Counted from the stretch's first letter, positions 33,926 through 45,467 are shown. The stretch is 64,000 nt of DNA from Fictibacillus sp. b24 (GCF_030348825.1 NZ_JAUCES010000005.1:3865450-3929449), one strand, 5' to 3'. Notes: generated by a model not told the origin, from the letters alone. Translations and numbers: made by a program.

Positions 33926-36900
33926 TTAATCTTGAGAAACAAGTTCAGTTGGCAGATTTGCCTCTTCAGTGTTCTCTTCTTCAACTACTGGAGAGTTGAT
34001 TCCGATGTTTCTGTAACGGTTCATACCTGTTCCAGCCGGGATCAGCTTACCAATAATAACGTTTTCCTTAAGTCCGAGAAGCTCGTCACGCTTACCTTTG
34101 ATAGCAGCGTCAGTAAGAACTCGAGTTGTTTCCTGGAACGATGCAGCAGACAAGAACGATTCTGTTTCAAGAGATGCTTTTGTAATACCAAGAAGCACCG
34201 GACGTCCTGTAGCAGGAGTTCCACCTTCAAGAAGTACATTACGGTTAACATCCGTAAATGCATGGATGTCCATAAGTGCTCCTGGAAGTACTTGAGAATC
34301 ACCAGAGTCGATGATACGCACTTTACGAAGCATTTGGCGAACCATTACTTCAACGTGCTTATCTCCGATTTCTACCCCTTGCATACGGTAAACTTTCTGT
34401 ACCTCACGCAATAGGTATTCTTGTACGCCTTCAGCACCGCGTACTTTGATTAATTCCTTAGGATCAATTGAACCTTCCGTCAATACTTGACCGGCAGTTA
34501 CCTTATCCCCTTCAACCGCCTTAATACGGGCACCGAAAGGAATTGTGTAAGATCTAGATTCAATTTCACCTTGAACGACAACTTCACGCTTATCTTTATT
34601 GTCATTTACGCCAACAACCGTACCTTCAAGCTCTGAAATAACAGCCTGACCTTTCGGGTTACGCGCTTCAAACAATTCTTGGATACGCGGAAGACCTTGT
34701 GTGATATCGTCTCCTGCTACCCCACCTGTATGGAAGGTACGCATTGTAAGCTGTGTACCTGGCTCACCGATGGATTGAGCAGCGATAATTCCAACAGCTT
34801 CCCCAACTTCAACGTCGGATCCTGTTGCAAGGTTGCGTCCGTAACATTTCTTACAAACACCGTGACGAGTGTCACAAGTAAATACAGAACGGATCGTTAC
34901 TGCTTTCACGCCTACTTCTTCAATATGAGCGGCCATGTCTTCAGTAATCAGCTGATTAACGTCTGCAAGAATTTCTTTTGTTTCTGGGTGATATACCTTT
35001 TTATATGCAGTACGACCAATCAAGCGCTCATGAAGCGGCTCGATCACTTCGTTGCCTTCTTTAATAGCAGCAACTTCTAAGCCACGGTCAGTTCCACAGT
35101 CATCTTCACGGACGATAACGTCTTGAGCAACATCAACCAAACGACGAGTAAGGTAACCAGAGTCAGCTGTTTTAAGGGCTGTATCGGCAAGACCTTTACG
35201 CGCTCCGTGAGTAGAGATAAAGTACTCGAGTACTGTTAGACCTTCACGGAAACTTGATTTGATCGGTAACTCGATGATTTTACCAGCAGGGTTGGCCATC
35301 AGACCACGCATACCAGCTAGCTGCGTAAAGTTAGACGCGTTACCACGGGCACCGGAGTCACTCATCATGAAGATTGGGTTTCGCTTATCAAGCGTACCCA
35401 TCAATTTATTTTGGATTTCGTCTTTCGCCAAACTCCAAACATTAATTACACGCTCATAGCGCTCTTCTTCCGTGATTAAACCACGTCTGAATTGCTTTGT
35501 AACGTTAACTACTTTTTCTTCCGCAACAGCAAGGATTTCTTGCTTTTCTGGTAATACAACGATATCGGATACACCGATCGTAATACCAGCGCGTGTAGAA
35601 TATTTGAATCCTAAGTCTTTCATGCGATCTAGCATTTTAGACGTTTCAGTAATCTTAAAGCGTTTGAACACTTCCGCGATAATCTTACCGAGGATTCCTT
35701 TCTTGAAAGGAACAATTTCTTCATGCTTCTGAATTTCTTCCTTCACATTAGATGCCGGATCTAAGAAGTACTTTTCAGGTGTCTCCACTTGAAGGTTCGT
35801 CGTAGTCGGTTCGTTAATGTACGGGAATGACGGAGGCAGGATTTCGTTGAATAACAACTTACCTACTGTAGTCATCAGAAGTTTAGATTGCTGTTCTTCC
35901 GTGAAAGTCTCTTTATTCAAGCTGGATACAGGCACGGCAATACGCGTATGCAAGTGTACATATCCATTTTCATAAGCGATGATCGCTTCATTGATGTCCT
36001 TAAATACAGACCCTTCACCAATAGCTCCTGCACGCTCAAGTGTTAAGTAATAGTTACCTAATACCATATCCTGTGAAGGTGTTACTACCGGCTTACCATC
36101 TTTCGGGTTCAAGATGTTTTGGGCAGCAAGCATTAAGATACGAGCCTCTGCTTGAGCTTCAGCTGATAAAGGAACGTGGACCGCCATTTGGTCACCATCA
36201 AAGTCAGCGTTATATGCTGTACATACGAGTGGGTGAAGACGGATTGCACGGCCTTCAACAAGCGTTGGTTCGAATGCTTGGATACCAAGTCTGTGAAGTG
36301 TAGGTGCACGGTTAAGAAGTACTGGGTGCTCGCGAATAACTTCTTCTAAAACATCCCAAACTTCAGGCTGAACGCGCTCTACTTTGCGTTTTGCACTCTT
36401 AATGTTGTGTGCAAGACCTTTTGATACTAATTCTTTCATAACAAACGGTTTAAACAGTTCCAGTGCCATCTCTTTAGGCAGACCACATTGGTACATCTTT
36501 AGGTTCGGACCTACAACGATAACCGAACGACCAGAGTAGTCAACACGTTTACCTAGCAAGTTTTGACGGAAACGTCCTTGTTTCCCTTTCAGCATGTGTG
36601 AAAGTGACTTTAACGGACGATTTCCTGGCCCTGTAACCGGACGGCCACGGCGGCCATTATCGATTAATGCATCAACTGCTTCTTGAAGCATACGTTTTTC
36701 ATTTTGAACGATAATGTTAGGAGCACCTAGGTCTAATAGACGCTTCAAACGGTTGTTACGGTTGATAACACGACGGTATAGGTCGTTAAGGTCAGATGTG
36801 GCAAAACGGCCGCCATCAAGCTGTACCATCGGACGCAATTCCGGTGGGATAACCGGAAGTACTTCAAGAATCATCCAATCAGCATGATTGCCAGAATGAC

Positions 36901-37549
36901 GGAATGCTTCTAGTACTTCTAAACGCTTAATCGCACGTGTACGGCGTTGGCCTTGTGCAGTTTTAAGCTCTTCTTTCAACATCTCAACTTCTTTTTCAGC
37001 ATCGATGTCTTCTAAAAGACGCTTGATCGCTTCTGCACCCATTTGTGCAGTGAAACCTTTTCCATACTTTTCACGGTATGTGCGGTATTCCTTTTCTGAA
37101 AGCAGTTGTTTCTTCTCAAGAGGAGTATCCCCTGTTTCAGTAACAACGTATGAAGCAAAGTAGATTACTTCTTCTAATGCTCTTGGAGACATATCCAAAA
37201 CAAGACCCATACGGCTTGGGATTCCCTTGAAGTACCAAATGTGTGATACAGGAGCAGCAAGCTCGATGTGACCCATACGGTCACGTCGAACTTTAGCTCT
37301 TGTTACTTCAACACCACAACGGTCACAAACCACACCTTTATAACGGACGCGCTTATACTTTCCGCAATGACATTCCCAGTCTTTTGTAGGACCGAAAATT
37401 CTTTCACAGAACAAGCCGTCTTTTTCAGGCTTAAGTGTACGGTAGTTGATTGTTTCAGGTTTCTTTACTTCCCCTCTTGACCACGACCGGATTTTGTCCG
37501 GTGAAGCAAGACCAATTTTCATATATTCAAAATTATTTACGTCTATCAA
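33926..37549 (-). CDS. rpoC: DNA-directed RNA polymerase subunit beta'
   Basis: Encodes 1207 residues, with no large insertions. The N-terminal zinc site (CERIFGP..CHCGKY..CDRCG), the catalytic [15 protein letters not shown] with three Asp, the bridge helix and trigger loop region ([16 protein letters not shown]) and the second zinc site ([14 protein letters not shown]) are all intact. The start is TTG (37549) after GGGAGGT, as in B. subtilis. It is separated from rpoB by 29 bp. Confidence 0.98.
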   Translation of the reverse strand: MIDVNNFEYMKIGLASPDKIRSWSRGEVKKPETINYRTLKPEKDGLFCERIFGPTKDWECHCGKYKRVRYKGVVCDRCGVEVTRAKVRRDRMGHIELAAPVSHIWYFKGIPSRMGLVLDMSPRALEEVIYFASYVVTETGDTPLEKKQLLSEKEYRTYREKYGKGFTAQMGAEAIKRLLEDIDAEKEVEMLKEELKTAQGQRRTRAIKRLEVLEAFRHSGNHADWMILEVLPVIPPELRPMVQLDGGRFATSDLNDLYRRVINRNNRLKRLLDLGAPNIIVQNEKRMLQEAVDALIDNGRRGRPVTGPGNRPLKSLSHMLKGKQGRFRQNLLGKRVDYSGRSVIVVGPNLKMYQCGLPKEMALELFKPFVMKELVSKGLAHNIKSAKRKVERVQPEVWDVLEEVIREHPVLLNRAPTLHRLGIQAFEPTLVEGRAIRLHPLVCTAYNADFDGDQMAVHVPLSAEAQAEARILMLAAQNILNPKDGKPVVTPSQDMVLGNYYLTLERAGAIGEGSVFKDINEAIIAYENGYVHLHTRIAVPVSSLNKETFTEEQQSKLLMTTVGKLLFNEILPPSFPYINEPTTTNLQVETPEKYFLDPASNVKEEIQKHEEIVPFKKGILGKIIAEVFKRFKITETSKMLDRMKDLGFKYSTRAGITIGVSDIVVLPEKQEILAVAEEKVVNVTKQFRRGLITEEERYERVINVWSLAKDEIQNKLMGTLDKRNPIFMMSDSGARGNASNFTQLAGMRGLMANPAGKIIELPIKSSFREGLTVLEYFISTHGARKGLADTALKTADSGYLTRRLVDVAQDVIVREDDCGTDRGLEVAAIKEGNEVIEPLHERLIGRTAYKKVYHPETKEILADVNQLITEDMAAHIEEVGVKAVTIRSVFTCDTRHGVCKKCYGRNLATGSDVEVGEAVGIIAAQSIGEPGTQLTMRTFHTGGVAGDDITQGLPRIQELFEARNPKGQAVISELEGTVVGVNDNKDKREVVVQGEIESRSYTIPFGARIKAVEGDKVTAGQVLTEGSIDPKELIKVRGAEGVQEYLLREVQKVYRMQGVEIGDKHVEVMVRQMLRKVRIIDSGDSQVLPGALMDIHAFTDVNRNVLLEGGTPATGRPVLLGITKASLETESFLSAASFQETTRVLTDAAIKGKRDELLGLKENVIIGKLIPAGTGMNRYRNIGINSPVVEEENTEEANLPTELVSQD

Positions 37550-37578
37550 GGAGCGTACCTCCCTTTTGATATCCTGTT

Positions 37579-40500
37579 TTAGTCATTCGAAGTGTAAGAC
37601 TCAAGATTTAGATTTAATTTCTCGCTTGCCTGATCGTCTTCATCATCAAGCTCTCTCATTTCAATTTCCTTGTCATCTCCTGAACAGATCTTAACGTCCA
37701 TTCCAAGAGATTGAAGTTCTTTGATCAATACTTTAAATGATTCTGGAACACCTGGTTCAGGAACGTTTTCACCTTTAACGATGGCTTCATACGTTTTCAC
37801 ACGGCCGACAACATCATCGGATTTAACCGTAAGAATTTCCTGTAGTGTGTATGCCGCGCCATATGCTTCAAGCGCCCATACTTCCATCTCACCGAAACGC
37901 TGACCTCCAAATTGTGCTTTACCACCAAGAGGTTGCTGTGTAACAAGTGAGTAAGGTCCAGTTGAACGAGCATGCAGCTTATCGTCAACCATGTGAGCCA
38001 GTTTGATCATATACATGACCCCAACTGATACACGGTTATCAAATGCAGCACCTGTACGTCCATCATAAAGTACCGTTTTACCATCGCGAGCCATTCCAGC
38101 TTCTTCGATCGTAGACCAAACATCTTCCTCACGCGCTCCATCGAATACCGGTGTAGCAACATGAATGCCTAGCTGACGTGCAGCCATTCCAAGGTGAAGC
38201 TCCAATACCTGACCGATATTCATACGGGAAGGTACCCCTAGCGGGTTTAACATGATGTCAACTGGCGTTCCATCTGGAAGATAAGGCATATCTTCTTCAG
38301 GCATAATTTTAGAAATTACACCTTTGTTTCCGTGACGCCCGGCCATTTTATCTCCTTCGTGAATCTTACGTTTTTGCACGATATATGCACGAACGAGCTG
38401 ATTCACACCCGGAGGAAGTTCATCGCCATCTTCACGGTTGAACACTTTAACGTCAAGGATGATTCCATCTCCACCATGAGGTACACGCAATGAAGTATCG
38501 CGGACTTCACGAGCTTTTTCACCAAAGATCGCATGTAATAAACGCTCTTCAGCTGTTAGTTCCGTTACACCCTTAGGCGTTACTTTACCAACTAAGATAT
38601 CTCCATCTTTAACTTCCGCACCAACACGGATGATTCCGCGTTCGTCCAGGTTACGCAATGCATCTTCTCCGACATTAGGAATATCACGAGTGATTTCTTC
38701 TGGTCCGAGTTTCGTATCACGTGCTTCTGACTCATATTCTTCAATATGGATCGAAGTGTATACATCATCTTTTACGAGACGTTCGCTCATAATGACAGCA
38801 TCCTCGTAGTTGTAACCTTCCCAAGTCATGAAGGCAACAAGAACGTTACGACCTAAAGCAAGTTCACCGAGTTCCATTGAAGGTCCATCCGCTAAGATTT
38901 CCCCTTTCGTTACTCGGTCACCCGTGCTTACGATCGGACGCTGGTTATAGCACGTTCCTTGGTTGGAACGAATAAACTTAAGCATGTTGTAAGTGTCAAG
39001 GTCGCCTGAAACTTCCTTGCCATCTACTTCTTTAATGCGGCGCACTTGAACTTGTTTTGCTGTAACACGTTCAACGATTCCTTCGTGCTTACAGATTACT
39101 GCAGCTCCGGAGTCTTTTGCAGATACGTGCTCCATTCCTGTACCAACGATCGGTGATTCAGGAACAAGCAAAGGTACAGCCTGACGTTGCATGTTCGCTC
39201 CCATTAGGGCACGGTTGGAGTCATCATTTTCCAAGAACGGAATACAAGCTGTCGCAGCAGATACAACCTGTTTCGGCGATACATCCATATAGTCGATGCG
39301 TTCGCGTTTTACAACAGTGTTGTCACCACGGAAACGTGCGATTACGTCTTCGTTCATGAACTCTCCGTTTTCACCTAAAATGGAGTTCGCTTGTGCAACT
39401 ACGTATAAATCTTCTTCATCAGCAGTCAGGTAATCGATACGGCTCGTCACACGACCTGTTTCAGGATCGACCCGACGGTATGGTGTTTCGATGAATCCGT
39501 ATTGGTTCACTTTCGCATAAGAAGAAAGTGAGTTGATCAACCCGATGTTCGGACCCTCTGGCGTCTCAATCGGACACATACGGCCGTAGTGAGAGTAGTG
39601 AACGTCACGAACTTCAAAGCCTGCACGTTCACGTGTAAGACCACCTGGTCCTAGTGCAGATAGACGACGTTTATGCGTCAATTCTGCTAACGGGTTCGTT
39701 TGATCCATGAACTGTGAAAGCTGTGAGCTGCCGAAGAACTCTTTAATAGAGGCAATAACAGGACGGATATTGATTAGCGCCTGTGGTGTGATCGCATTTG
39801 TGTCTTGAATAGACATACGCTCACGGACAACACGCTCCATTCTGGAAAGTCCGATTCTGAATTGGTTTTGAAGAAGTTCACCAACAGAACGTAAACGACG
39901 GTTTCCAAGATGGTCAATATCATCTGTAGTTCCTACTTGATGCAATAGGTTGAAGAAGTAGTTAATAGAAGCAATAATGTCTGAAACCGTAATGTTTTTA
40001 ATTTCTTTGTCAACAAGACCGTTTCCGATAACATTAATGATTCTTTCGCCTTCTTGATCGTCAGGCGCATAGATTTTAATAGATTGAAGAGCGATATCTT
40101 GATCTTCTGCCACTCCTCCTGCTGGTGTTACGGTTTTGAAACCTACACCACTTTCAAGAGCAGGGATAATCTTATCCAGCGTTCTGCGGTCAAGCAACGT
40201 ACCTTCTTCAGCAATCACTTCACCAGTTTCAGCATCAACAAGTGTTTCAGCTAACTTCTGGTTGAATAGACGATTCTTTATATGAAGCTTTTTATTGATT
40301 TTGTAGCGTCCAACGTTAGCCAAGTCATAGCGTTTCGGATCAAAGAACCTAGAATCTAATAAACTTTTGGCATTATCTACTGTTGGAGGCTCTCCCGGAC
40401 GAAGACGCTCATAGATTTCGAGAAGGGCTTTTTCCGTTCCTTCTGTATTATCTTTATCCAGCGTATTGCGAAGATACTCGTCTTCTCCAAGCAAATCAAT

Positions 40501-41121
40501 GATTTCTTGATCAGACCCAAACCCTAAAGCACGAAGCAATACGGTAATAGGGATTTTTCTTGTGCGGTCGATACGCACATAAACTACGTCCTTAGCATCT
40601 GTTTCGAACTCCAGCCAAGCACCGCGGTTTGGAATGACAGTAGCGGTAAAACCTTTTTTACCGTTTTTGTCGATTTTCTCACTATAGTAAACACTTGGTG
40701 AACGAACGAGCTGTGATACAATTACACGCTCTGCCCCGTTGATCACAAAGGTTCCCGTATCTGTCATTAACGGGAAATCTCCCATAAATACTTCCTGCTC
40801 TTTTACTTCGCCCGTCTCTTTATTGATCAGACGCACTTTCACACGAAGCGGAGCAGCGTAAGTAACATCGCGCTCTTTTGATTCATCTACAGGATACTTC
40901 GGCTCACCTAAGTTATAATCAATAAACTCTAAAACGAGGTTCCCTGTAAAATCTTCAATCGGCGAAATGTCTCGGAACATTTCACGTAACCCCTCATCAA
41001 GAAACCATTGATAGGAAGCGGTTTGAATTTCAATTAAGTTTGGTAATTCAAGCACTTCGCTAATCCTTGCATAACTTCTTCGTTGGCGGTGGCGTCCAAA
41101 CTGAACTAGTTGACCTGTCAA
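37579..41121 (-). CDS. rpoB: DNA-directed RNA polymerase subunit beta
   Basis: Encodes 1180 residues. The rifampicin pocket ([20 protein letters not shown], then [10 protein letters not shown]) has wild-type residues. VEVRDVHY-like and [20 protein letters not shown] motifs and the C-terminal clamp segments are complete. A short acidic tail replaces the longer C-terminal tail of B. subtilis. TTG at 41121 is taken as start because GAGGGGTG is 6 bases upstream and it matches the known Bacillus start; the in-frame GTG at 41130 overlaps that site. Confidence 0.97.
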   Translation of the reverse strand: MTGQLVQFGRHRQRRSYARISEVLELPNLIEIQTASYQWFLDEGLREMFRDISPIEDFTGNLVLEFIDYNLGEPKYPVDESKERDVTYAAPLRVKVRLINKETGEVKEQEVFMGDFPLMTDTGTFVINGAERVIVSQLVRSPSVYYSEKIDKNGKKGFTATVIPNRGAWLEFETDAKDVVYVRIDRTRKIPITVLLRALGFGSDQEIIDLLGEDEYLRNTLDKDNTEGTEKALLEIYERLRPGEPPTVDNAKSLLDSRFFDPKRYDLANVGRYKINKKLHIKNRLFNQKLAETLVDAETGEVIAEEGTLLDRRTLDKIIPALESGVGFKTVTPAGGVAEDQDIALQSIKIYAPDDQEGERIINVIGNGLVDKEIKNITVSDIIASINYFFNLLHQVGTTDDIDHLGNRRLRSVGELLQNQFRIGLSRMERVVRERMSIQDTNAITPQALINIRPVIASIKEFFGSSQLSQFMDQTNPLAELTHKRRLSALGPGGLTRERAGFEVRDVHYSHYGRMCPIETPEGPNIGLINSLSSYAKVNQYGFIETPYRRVDPETGRVTSRIDYLTADEEDLYVVAQANSILGENGEFMNEDVIARFRGDNTVVKRERIDYMDVSPKQVVSAATACIPFLENDDSNRALMGANMQRQAVPLLVPESPIVGTGMEHVSAKDSGAAVICKHEGIVERVTAKQVQVRRIKEVDGKEVSGDLDTYNMLKFIRSNQGTCYNQRPIVSTGDRVTKGEILADGPSMELGELALGRNVLVAFMTWEGYNYEDAVIMSERLVKDDVYTSIHIEEYESEARDTKLGPEEITRDIPNVGEDALRNLDERGIIRVGAEVKDGDILVGKVTPKGVTELTAEERLLHAIFGEKAREVRDTSLRVPHGGDGIILDVKVFNREDGDELPPGVNQLVRAYIVQKRKIHEGDKMAGRHGNKGVISKIMPEEDMPYLPDGTPVDIMLNPLGVPSRMNIGQVLELHLGMAARQLGIHVATPVFDGAREEDVWSTIEEAGMARDGKTVLYDGRTGAAFDNRVSVGVMYMIKLAHMVDDKLHARSTGPYSLVTQQPLGGKAQFGGQRFGEMEVWALEAYGAAYTLQEILTVKSDDVVGRVKTYEAIVKGENVPEPGVPESFKVLIKELQSLGMDVKICSGDDKEIEMRELDDEDDQASEKLNLNLESYTSND

Positions 41122-41412
41122 CTGCTTCACCCCTCAAATCCAGCGTTTTTTTCGTGTATCTTATTTCTATCTAACATTCTAGTAAGAAGGTTAGAAAACA
41201 AAAAGAAAAAGGGTTTCATATTTTTAAAACCGCAGTTTTCCTATTTTGATAAAAGCTATTATATAATTTTGTCCAACTTTTTTGCATTCTATACGTCTAA
41301 ACATGAGTAAAAAACGTTGATTTATCAACGTTTTTTCGCTTACCACGAAAAATAAGCAGCAAAATGCGAATCCATTGGCATTTTATAATACTAACATACG
41401 GAATTTATCAAG
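41122..41412. other. intergenic region upstream of rpoB
   Basis: It holds the ybxB terminator (41310-41337) and the AT-rich region where the rpoB promoter should lie. A TATAAT occurs at 41258-41263 on the minus strand but its -35 (TGCAAA) is weak, so no promoter is called. Confidence 0.5.
41310..41337. terminator. terminator after ybxB
   Basis: Perfect stem ACGTTGA/TCAACGT with A-run and T-run on both sides; it works in either direction by sequence. Confidence 0.85.
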
Positions 41413-42015
41413 TCAAACTTTTATTGCGCGTAAAATATAGTAGCCTTTTTTCTTCGCAACCGTTTCAACTTGGCCGAATAATTGTTCCATTTTATCCATA
41501 GCAGATGGTGCACCTTGTTTCTTTTGAATAACGACCCATAACTCGCCACCAACGCTAAGTTTATGGTACGCTTCTTCAAAAATTTGATGAACGACTGCCT
41601 TGCCTGCACGAATCGGCGGATTTGTGATAACAGCAGCGAACTCTTTATCTTCCACTTCAGCAAATAAGTAACTTTTATAGATCTTAACGTTATCGATCTT
41701 ATTCTTACCTGCGTTCAGCTTAGCAAGTTCAATTGCTCTTTCATTGATATCCACCATTTGAACAACACGATCTTTTTCCGCTCTAGCAAGCGAAAGTCCG
41801 ATCGGTCCGTATCCGCATCCTACATCTATATAATCACCAGGTGCTTCTGGAGGTACAAAGGACTCTATTAAAACACGGCTGCCAAAATCTACTTCTTTCT
41901 TTGAAAAGACACCAGCATCCGTGGTAAAGCGAAACTTTTCGCCGTTTAATAAAAAATCCCACGTCTCTCTTTTGCTTTCTGTACCGGGTGTTTCAGAATA
42001 ATAATGGTTTTTCAT
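41413..42015 (-). CDS. ybxB: class I SAM-dependent rRNA methyltransferase-like protein (RsmC type)
   Basis: Encodes 200 residues. SAM motif I is DVGCGYGPIGLSLA (about residues 78-91). The N6/N2-type catalytic NPPIRAGK follows, and the C-terminal WVVIQKKQGAPSA is shared with RsmC-like enzymes that methylate G1207 of 16S rRNA. Substrate is inferred. It is the conserved gene between rplL and rpoB in Bacillus. Repeat copy B and the rplL terminator separate it from rplL. Confidence 0.88.
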   Translation of the reverse strand: MKNHYYSETPGTESKRETWDFLLNGEKFRFTTDAGVFSKKEVDFGSRVLIESFVPPEAPGDYIDVGCGYGPIGLSLARAEKDRVVQMVDINERAIELAKLNAGKNKIDNVKIYKSYLFAEVEDKEFAAVITNPPIRAGKAVVHQIFEEAYHKLSVGGELWVVIQKKQGAPSAMDKMEQLFGQVETVAKKKGYYILRAIKV

Positions 42016-42100
42016 CGTTTTAAAACTCTCCTTACCTTCTGATAAAGACAGTATTCCCGTTCCGAAATTCTTTAACGGTCTATCTACAAAGAAGCTTGTG

Positions 42101-42246
42101 TAAGTAGTTGCTTTCCACTCCAGGTTGCTCGCTTTCCACGGGGCGTCCGATTAGCCTCCTGCCGCTTTGCGCCATTAGGAGTCTCCACCTGACCACTCGT
42201 CCCGTAGGAGTCTCGCACCTTGCATTCCAATCAACTTGCAAAAGAC
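42101..42246 (+). repeat. dispersed hairpin repeat, copy B
   Basis: Same orientation as copies A and D. CTCCAGGTTGCTCGCTTTCC and GTCCCGTAGGAGTCTCGCACC are clear; the apical stem is CCTCCT/AGGAG rather than the CACATT/AAGTG seen in A and F. It ends AATCAACTTGCAAAAGACGA. It lies between rplL and ybxB. Confidence 0.85.
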
Positions 42247-42304
42247 GAGAATAGCAACACCCTTCTAGAAGGAATTCTTCTAAAAAGATTAAGCGAAACA
42301 AACA

Positions 42305-42333
42305 AAAAGGTCCGCCATCGGGCGAACCTTTTC
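42305..42333. terminator. terminator after rplL
   Basis: AAAAGGTCCGCC pairs with GGGCGAACCTTTT around a 3-base loop, 8 bp past the rplL stop. Confidence 0.88.
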
Positions 42334-42340
42334 TTTTGAA

Positions 42341-42706
42341 TTACTTAACTTCAACAGAAGCTCCAACTTCTTCAAGCTTAGCTTTGATTTCTTCAGCTTC
42401 TTCTTTAGATACGCCTTCTTTAACTGGCTTAGGAGCACCGTCAACAAGTTCTTTCGCTTCTTTAAGTCCAAGACCTGTAAGTTCACGAACAACTTTGATT
42501 ACTTTAATTTTTGAAGCTCCACCGCTTGCAAGAATTACGTCGAATTCAGTTTGCTCAGCAGCAGCGTCTCCACCAGCAGCTCCACCAGCTACAGCTACAG
42601 GAGCAGCAGCAGTTACACCAAACTCTTCTTCGATTGCTTTTACTAGGTCGTTAAGCTCTAAAACAGTCATTGTTTTTAAGCTTTCAATGATTTGCTCTTT
42701 AGACAT
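42341..42706 (-). CDS. rplL: 50S ribosomal protein L7/L12
   Basis: Encodes 121 residues. The N-terminal dimerisation helices, an Ala/Gly-rich hinge (about 38-52; [16 protein letters not shown]) and the factor-binding C-terminal domain ([20 protein letters not shown]) are present. It forms the mobile stalk bound to L10. Confidence 0.98.
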   Translation of the reverse strand: MSKEQIIESLKTMTVLELNDLVKAIEEEFGVTAAAPVAVAGGAAGGDAAAEQTEFDVILASGGASKIKVIKVVRELTGLGLKEAKELVDGAPKPVKEGVSKEEAEEIKAKLEEVGASVEVK

Positions 42707-42756
42707 TATAATTTCCTCCTTATGGAATGTAAGTTATTATTGGTTGAAGAATGGGC

Positions 42757-43254
42757 TTACGCGCCTTGTTCTTCTTTTTGTTCTGCAACGGCTTTAGTAG
42801 CCAACGCAAAGTTGCGGATAGGTGCTTGAAGCACGCTGAGTACCATAGAAAGAAGTCCTTCTCTTGATGGAAGTTCAGCAAGAGCTTTCACTTCTTCTAG
42901 AGACGCGATACGTCCTTCGATTACACCAGCTTTGATTTCAAGCGCTTCGTGCTTCTTAGCGAAATCGTTAAGAATCTTAGCAGGAGCTACAACATCTTCA
43001 TTAGAGAATGCGATCGCTGTAGGACCAGTTAAGTGTTCTGATAAGTTAAGGTCATTCTCTTCAGCCGCGCGGACTACCATTGAGTTTTTGTAAACTTTAA
43101 ACTCGATGCCAGCATCACGCAAAGACTTACGAAGTTCAGTAACCTCAGAAACAGTAAGACCACGGTAGTCAACAAGGATTGTTGATTGGCTATTTTTGAT
43201 TTTCTCAGAAATAGTGGATACTAACTGCTTTTTTGTTTCTAAAATGCTGCTCAT
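42757..43254 (-). CDS. rplJ: 50S ribosomal protein L10
   Basis: Encodes 165 residues, the stalk base: [20 protein letters not shown] and [17 protein letters not shown] with the C-terminal L12-binding helix. Expression is controlled by the leader just upstream. Confidence 0.98.
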   Translation of the reverse strand: MSSILETKKQLVSTISEKIKNSQSTILVDYRGLTVSEVTELRKSLRDAGIEFKVYKNSMVVRAAEENDLNLSEHLTGPTAIAFSNEDVVAPAKILNDFAKKHEALEIKAGVIEGRIASLEEVKALAELPSREGLLSMVLSVLQAPIRNFALATKAVAEQKEEQGA

Positions 43255-43461
43255 TATTACACCTCCTGTAAAATGATTGCATCACCGCAGGTTTTGTCCA
43301 AAAACAAAGCCTCCATGTCTAGACATGGAGGCGTGAGTATCTAAAGTCATAAGTAAAGAACTAATGAGCTTATCGATGCTTCACCTCGGCAGGAAGATTT
43401 AAGCCAGTTGGCTCCTGCTGTCTACGGCATTCATCTGATGCGTTTGTGTTTAACAGTATAT
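43255..43461 (-). promoter_or_regulatory. L10 leader RNA with attenuator
   Basis: About 200 transcribed bases between the promoter and rplJ. GATGAATGCCGTAGACAGC and CTTCCTGCCGAGGTG (minus strand, about 43437-43383) are typical of the Firmicute L10 leader that binds L10-(L12)4. It ends in the intrinsic terminator at 43301-43332, the expected read-out of autoregulation. Confidence 0.88.
43301..43332 (-). terminator. attenuator hairpin of the L10 leader
   Basis: Perfect 12-bp palindrome arms GCCTCCATGTCT/AGACATGGAGGC (43309-43332) followed on the minus strand by TTTGTTTTTG. Confidence 0.9.
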
Positions 43462-43490
43462 AATATAACGGGTTTGAACCCGTTTGTCAA
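43462..43490 (-). promoter_or_regulatory. promoter of rplJ-rplL
   Basis: Consensus -35 TTGACA (43485-43490), a 17-base spacer and -10 TATATT (43462-43467). It begins one base after the rplA stop. The spacer is almost wholly an inverted repeat (AACGGGTT-CA-AACCCGTT, running into the -10). Confidence 0.88.
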
Positions 43491-44192
43491 CTATCGTTTT
43501 ACAGCAAATGAAGATGGATTAACTTTGATCCCAGGTCCCATAGTAGAAGAAACAGCTACGTTCTTCATGTAAGTTCCCTTTGCAGCTGCAGGCTTAACTT
43601 TCAACAATGTTTCGATGATTGTGTTAAGATTTTCTGCAAGCTTTTCAGCTTCGAAAGATACTTTACCGATTGGCACGTGTACGTTACCAGTCTTATCAAC
43701 ACGGTATTCTACTTTACCAGCTTTGATTTCGTTAATCGCTTTTTCAACTTCAAATGTAACTGTTCCAGTTTTAGGGTTAGGCATTAAACCTTTAGGTCCT
43801 AGAACACGTCCAAGTTTACCAACTTCAGCCATCATGTCTGGAGTTGCGACGATTACGTCAAACTCGAACCAGCCTTGTTGGATTTTGTTGATGTAGTCAG
43901 AATCGCCAACGTGATCTGCTCCAGCAGCTTCAGCTTCTTTTGCTTTTTCACCTTTAGCGAAAACTAATACACGTTGAGTCTTACCAGTTCCGTTTGGAAG
44001 CACTACTGCTCCACGAACTTGTTGGTCAGCTTTCTTTGTGTCTACACCTAGACGAACTGCAACTTCTACAGACTCGTCAAACTTTGCAGGAGCAGCCTTT
44101 TTTACTAGCTCGATTGCTTCTGCAGCGTCATATGCTTTTGTGCGGTCTACTAATTTAGCCGCTTCTTGGTACTTCTTACCTTTGTTTGCCAT
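43491..44192 (-). CDS. rplA: 50S ribosomal protein L1
   Basis: Encodes 233 residues: [39 protein letters not shown] and [18 protein letters not shown]. It forms the L1 stalk that moves with E-site tRNA, and in many bacteria represses its own mRNA. The start ATG 44192 follows AAGGAGGA; the longer frame from 44234 runs through this site. A hairpin resembling the L1 rRNA site ends 18 bp upstream of the start. Confidence 0.98.
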   Translation of the reverse strand: MANKGKKYQEAAKLVDRTKAYDAAEAIELVKKAAPAKFDESVEVAVRLGVDTKKADQQVRGAVVLPNGTGKTQRVLVFAKGEKAKEAEAAGADHVGDSDYINKIQQGWFEFDVIVATPDMMAEVGKLGRVLGPKGLMPNPKTGTVTFEVEKAINEIKAGKVEYRVDKTGNVHVPIGKVSFEAEKLAENLNTIIETLLKVKPAAAKGTYMKNVAVSSTMGPGIKVNPSSFAVKR

Positions 44193-44209
44193 TGTATTGT
44201 CCTCCTTAT

Positions 44210-44234
44210 GTGGTTTAGCGGATATTCCTCCCAC
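44210..44234 (-). promoter_or_regulatory. candidate L1-binding mRNA hairpin upstream of rplA
   Basis: Minus strand: GTGG-GA-GGA-ATA-TCC-GCTAAA-CCAC, two helices with an asymmetric internal loop. The flanks AGTGGGAGG and ACCACAT recur upstream of rplK. The same elements (GGUGGGAGG opposite AUACCACC) build the L1 site of 23S rRNA helices 76-77. Confidence 0.65.
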
Positions 44235-44279
44235 TTATTGCGCTTAACTTAAACGCAATCGAACGCATTGCATGAATAA

Positions 44280-44330
44280 AGGTTGCGAACCGTTTAAAGG
44301 GCAGGATATCAATCCTTTTACTCGCAACCT
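44280..44330 (-). other. large hairpin in the rplK-rplA spacer
   Basis: AGGTTGCGA (44280-44288) pairs with TCGCAACCT (44322-44330), nine perfect base pairs, with a possible inner AAAGG/CCTTT helix. On the minus strand TTTATT follows, so it may act as a weak terminator or processing site. Confidence 0.65.
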
Positions 44331-44350
44331 AATAGACATGACACACGGAA

Positions 44351-44776
44351 TTAGTCTTCGATAACAATTCCCATGCTGCGTGCTGTACCTTCAACCATAC
44401 GCATTGCAGCTTCTACGCTAGCAGCGTTTAGGTCAGGCATTTTTGATTCTGCGATTTCGCGAACTTTATCACGCTTTACAGTCGCAACTTTTTTCTTGTT
44501 TGGCTCACCAGAACCTGACTCGATTCCCGCAGCTTTCTTTAAAAGAACAGCAGCCGGAGGAGTTTTAGTGATGAATGTAAATGAACGGTCTTCGAAAACC
44601 GTGATTTCTACCGGAATGATTAAACCAGCTTGATCAGCAGTACGAGCGTTGAATTCTTTACAGAATCCCATGATGTTTACCCCAGCTTGTCCTAGTGCAG
44701 GTCCAACTGGCGGTGCCGGGTTTGCTTTACCAGCAGGGATTTGCAATTTCACCATTTTAATAACCTTTTTAGCCAC
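44351..44776 (-). CDS. rplK: 50S ribosomal protein L11
   Basis: Encodes 141 residues. The N-terminal domain ([20 protein letters not shown], the thiostrepton-contact prolines intact) and C-terminal rRNA-binding domain ([20 protein letters not shown]) fit the family. The start is GTG 44776 after GGAGGTG; the ATG at 44785 is too close to it. Confidence 0.98.
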   Translation of the reverse strand: MAKKVIKMVKLQIPAGKANPAPPVGPALGQAGVNIMGFCKEFNARTADQAGLIIPVEITVFEDRSFTFITKTPPAAVLLKKAAGIESGSGEPNKKKVATVKRDKVREIAESKMPDLNAASVEAAMRMVEGTARSMGIVIED

Positions 44777-44802
44777 GCGACACACCTCCTTAAGTCCGTG
44801 AT

Positions 44803-44829
44803 GTGGTATTAGGGCCTAAACCCTCCCAC
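44803..44829 (-). promoter_or_regulatory. candidate L1-binding mRNA hairpin upstream of rplK
   Basis: Minus strand: GTGG-GA-GGG-TTTAGG-CCC-TAATA-CCAC, closely parallel to the hairpin before rplA and to the 23S L1 site. It ends 26 bp before the rplK start. Confidence 0.65.
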
Positions 44830-44830
44830 T

Positions 44831-44864
44831 CAAAAATACGCTTCCCCTCCTAAAAGAGAAGAAG
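44831..44864 (-). terminator. hairpin after nusG / in the rplK leader
   Basis: GCTTC.CCTC pairs with GAG..GAAGC around CTAAAA; on the minus strand GTATTTTTG follows. It could end nusG messages or attenuate rplK-rplA. Confidence 0.6.
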
Positions 44865-44933
44865 CAGTTGATTAGTAATATCAAACATAAAAAATTCTAT
44901 CACCTTTTCGAAGTGATTACAAGTCTTTTTCCA

Positions 44934-45467
44934 TTATAACTTGCTAACTTGGTTAAACTCGAGTTCAACAGGTGTCTCACGGCCAAACATATTGACGTGA
45001 ACTTTAAGCTTGCGTTTTGTTGCATCGATCTCTTCGATCGTACCTACGAAGTCAGCAAAAGGACCTTCTTTTACTTTTACAGATTCCTTAATTTCGAAAT
45101 CAACTTCAACACGCGGTGCTTCAATACCCATACCTTTAAGAATATGATCTACTTCCTCAGGCAAAAGTGCCGTTGGCTTTGAGCCCGCTCCAGCAGAACC
45201 GACAAATCCAGTTACCCCAGGTGTATTACGTACAACGTACCATGAATCATCTGTCATGATCATTTCCGTTAATACATAACCAGGGAAAACTTTCTTCATG
45301 CTTGTTTTTGTCTTGCCGTTCTTTGTTTCGGTCTCTTCTTCTACAGGTACAAGTACACGGAAAATTTTATCTGTCATCCCCATAGATTCCAAACGCTTTT
45401 CCAAGTTTGCTTTTACTTTGTTTTCATAACCTGAATAGGTATGAACTACGTACCAATTTTTTTCCAT
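44934..45467 (-). CDS. nusG: transcription termination/antitermination factor NusG
   Basis: Encodes 177 residues. NGN domain ([40 protein letters not shown]) binds the RNAP clamp; the C-terminal KOW domain ([17 protein letters not shown]) binds Rho or S10. It follows secE as in B. subtilis. Confidence 0.98.
   Translation of the reverse strand: MEKNWYVVHTYSGYENKVKANLEKRLESMGMTDKIFRVLVPVEEETETKNGKTKTSMKKVFPGYVLTEMIMTDDSWYVVRNTPGVTGFVGSAGAGSKPTALLPEEVDHILKGMGIEAPRVEVDFEIKESVKVKEGPFADFVGTIEEIDATKRKLKVHVNMFGRETPVELEFNQVSKL

Noticed and set aside
41255..41300. rpoB promoter with TATAAT at 41258-41263
   Set aside because: The best -35 (TGCAAA) matches only 3 of 6 positions; left uncalled.
42080..42301. 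73-codon minus-strand ORF over repeat copy B, and similar ORFs over copies D (50784-50981) and F (58016-58231)
   Set aside because: They share short peptides such as AESE-PG only because they translate the same non-coding repeat; no ribosome binding sites, frames differ in length between copies.
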